DNA of 64,000 bases from NCBI RefSeq assembly GCF_022539665.2, contig NC_081336.1, positions 5,720,221 to 5,784,220 on the forward strand. Reading direction: 5' to 3'. The position numbers were made by a program, and so were the translations under genes. The notes under the pieces were generated by a model. The model did no database searches. It was not told where the DNA came from and was given only the letters and a program-made list of their open reading frames with translations. Positions 62,150-64,000 of the stretch are shown piece by piece. Numbering within the stretch: position 1 is the stretch's first letter; every line of letters begins with the position of its first letter. Source of the stretch: Daphnia carinata (taxonomy: Eukaryota > Arthropoda > Branchiopoda > Diplostraca > Daphniidae).

Positions 62150-64000
62150 GTTGGGTGAAGCCCGATTTTGGACCAGCTGCTACAGGAAGTTTTTGTCCCG
62201 TAAGAAAAGTGCAAAATGATGATTCAGCGCAACATGATTGTAATAGAAAAAAAGACCACAAGAATCCACGAAAAATATGAAAAACATTTGTACGCCGACA
62301 AGCTCGAGTGAACTTGTAGTCCAAAAAAAGAAAATTGCAGACGTGAAGTGTTGGTTAGAGCAAGCATTTTCCACCAACAATCATCAGGTATGCACTTCTG
62401 AGATGTCTCTTCTAAGTTGTTTATTATTATTATTTTGTTTTAATATATTTTACCTTGTGTTATATTACTCTTTGTTGTTTTACTTCATTACATTTTATTT
62501 TACATTACTTTACTTTACTCTCCTTTACTCTCCTTTACTCTCCTTTACTCTCCTTTACTCTCCTTTACTCTCCTTTACTCTCCTTTACTCTCCTTTACTC
62601 TCCTTTACTCTCCTTTACTCTCCTTTACTCTCCTTTACTCTCCTTTACTCTCCTTTACTCTCCTTTACTCTCCTTTACTCTCCTTTACTCTCCTTTACTC
62701 TCCTTTACTCTCCTTTACTCTCCTTTACTCTACTTTACTCTACTTTACTCTACTTTACTCTATGTTATTATTACTATTTTGTTTGTTTTTTTCAGGCACA
62801 GTTTCTCCTCCTTACTGGTCCTCCTGGATGTGGAAAATATCAAACACTAAGTACTATTTGTAAAGAATTGCACATAGACATCCTTACTTGGGAAGAACCA
62901 ATCAGACATTACAATGCAACAGAATGGGATATCGGTCAATATAAACTGCTACTGTATGTCAAAGAAAAAGATGCTAAGGATACTTTTTATGCAGACAGCC
63001 CAGCCCACCGTACAGAGAGTAACCAAACAGACAGTAACTTCTATAACCATCTTGAAGAATTTGGAAAGAACCAGCCGTTTCTGTACTCTCAAGATGAAAG
63101 ATAGAGAACTATCACTTCATCCAAAACCTTCATTGAGAAAAATTCTTCTTGTACAAGATTACCCTCCGATGATTTTCCAAAACCTGGAAAGATGGCACAA
63201 CATCCTCTTGTACATAGGCATTTCAGATTTTTGCTGTGCTCCACTACAGTATGTTTTCTACAGTAATTATGTTTGATGTACACAGAAAGTTTGGTTCCAG
63301 AGGGAAAATACCAGCTGTGTTCATCTTGACCAATAATAAAGCTTTCAGCAGTATGCAGCTTAAACTATTCCCACATGACCTGCAAGAAAGACTCAACATC
63401 TCTACGATTAAGTATTTTTCATCTTGAGATTCTTCAATATTGCATTATTTACACACTGTCCATTTATTTTTCATTTGACCTAGTTTTAGTGGACTTGCAA
63501 ATACTTTTGTGCTAAAAGCTCTTCAAAAAATTGCTGTTAACTCCCAGAAAGCTACCCCAATTGAAGTGATTCAAGCTATAGCTGGTTCCTGCAATGGTGA
63601 TCTGCGCAGTGCACTAAATACGATGAACTGGATGAACATGAGTAAATATGTTTCAAGTTCAATAGCTTAGAACTTATGTTTTTGTATTTCTTGATGTAGG
63701 AAGCAATAATAATGAAAAGCAATATGTCTACCCGAAGAAGAGGAAACTGTCATCAAAGCACGAGAGGAATGCTTTAGAAACGGCCTATGTAAGAGATGGA
63801 TCAATGGATTTCATGCATGCCATAGGGAAAATTCTGCATTCAAAGAGTATTTTATTTTATTTTGATTGTTATTCTAAGAAATTTATTTAGTGTTATTTTC
63901 GTTCTAATTTTATGTTAGGATTGAATGAAGCTCAATGTAACTCACCTGGTTTACCACCACATCTGTTGGACGAGTTTAGAATGCCACTGAAAGAAAATGT
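62150..64000 (+). pseudogene. RAD17: RAD17-like checkpoint clamp loader, frame-disrupted and partial
   Basis: RAD17 loads the 9-1-1 clamp at DNA damage. Exon ends and starts: to 62387, 62796-63411, 63484-63641, 63700-63846, 63919 past the window edge. Recognisable in order: PTSSSELVVQKKKIADVKCWLEQ, Walker A GPPGCGKYQT (the usual Thr/Ser after GK is Tyr), Walker B-like KILLVQDYP, LKLFPHDLQERLNIS, CNGDLRSALNTMNWM (sensor-type region), RDGSMDFMHAIGKILHSK, PPHLLDEF. Exon 62796-63411 needs three frames, with a TAG at 63102, and the exon 63641/63700 join is out of phase. Introns are kept, so it is not a processed copy. Either a decaying duplicate or a real gene with assembly errors. The 5' exons are unclear. 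Confidence 0.75.
62521..62760 (+). repeat. Decamer array TCCTTTACTC
   Basis: Twenty-one uninterrupted perfect copies (62521-62730) plus three of TACTTTACTC, inside the 408-bp intron 62388-62795 of the RAD17-like gene. Related looser TTTTACTTTAC sequence precedes it. It produces long chance open frames. Confidence 0.95.

Noticed and set aside
62277..63104. 275-codon frame with repeated FTLLYSPLL text
   Set aside because: Most of it translates the decamer array inside an intron; only its ends belong to RAD17-like exons.
1..64000. CRISPR arrays, bacterial operons or riboswitches
   Set aside because: The sequence is eukaryotic; repeats here are satellites and transposons without regular unique spacers.

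Overview
The window looks like nuclear DNA of an arthropod, most likely a branchiopod crustacean of the Daphnia type (inference). The reasons are the short GT-AG introns (about 50-350 bp), the strong conservation of the host genes with animal orthologues, AT-rich intergenic DNA, and Gypsy-type LTR retroelements that carry env genes. There are no bacterial features.

Host genes, all on the + strand unless noted: the 3' end of POLD1 (37-330); a relic of a USP4/15-type deubiquitinase (about 1320-1525); a complete INTS6 gene in 13 coding exons (21318-25551); a complete FMR1-family gene in 13 coding exons (27372-31063); an unrecognised gene of at least three exons on the - strand (47914 to about 48850); a decayed Ser/Thr-rich coding region (about 53960-55020); and a RAD17-like gene entering from 62150 and running off the right edge, with several frame disruptions.

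Mobile DNA makes up more than half of the window. Element 1 (6697-18255) is an env-bearing Gypsy-type element with gag, pol, a Cys-rich envelope glycoprotein unlike the F-type, and an acidic accessory ORF. Its two LTRs belong to different subfamilies, and pol carries a one-base deletion. Its LTRs contain an ATG followed by a splice donor, and the reading phase fits candidate acceptors ahead of both env and the acidic ORF. Element 2 (37308-45760) is young, with 415-bp LTRs that differ at two bases and an ATAT target duplication. It has a gag-protease ORF and one 1615-codon ORF in which RT-RNaseH-integrase runs straight into an F-type (furin-site) envelope. Older relics include an F-type env plus 3' LTR (18495-20058), an antisense integrase (33545-34130), a solo LTR (46299-46710) and a gag-protease remnant (about 51900-53430).

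The spaces between are filled by non-autonomous DNA elements and satellites. These are a piggyBac-like TTAA MITE, a 993-bp Tc1/mariner-like foldback element, three copies of a GGGGAGACTGGGGTGA-ended family, two nearly identical 223-bp GGTACC/GGTGCC-rich repeats on opposite strands, a 46199-46925 repeat split by the solo LTR, three copies of an AACCGCGGTT-rich repeat, a 23-bp minisatellite, an approximately 84-bp degenerate satellite and a 21-copy perfect decamer array.
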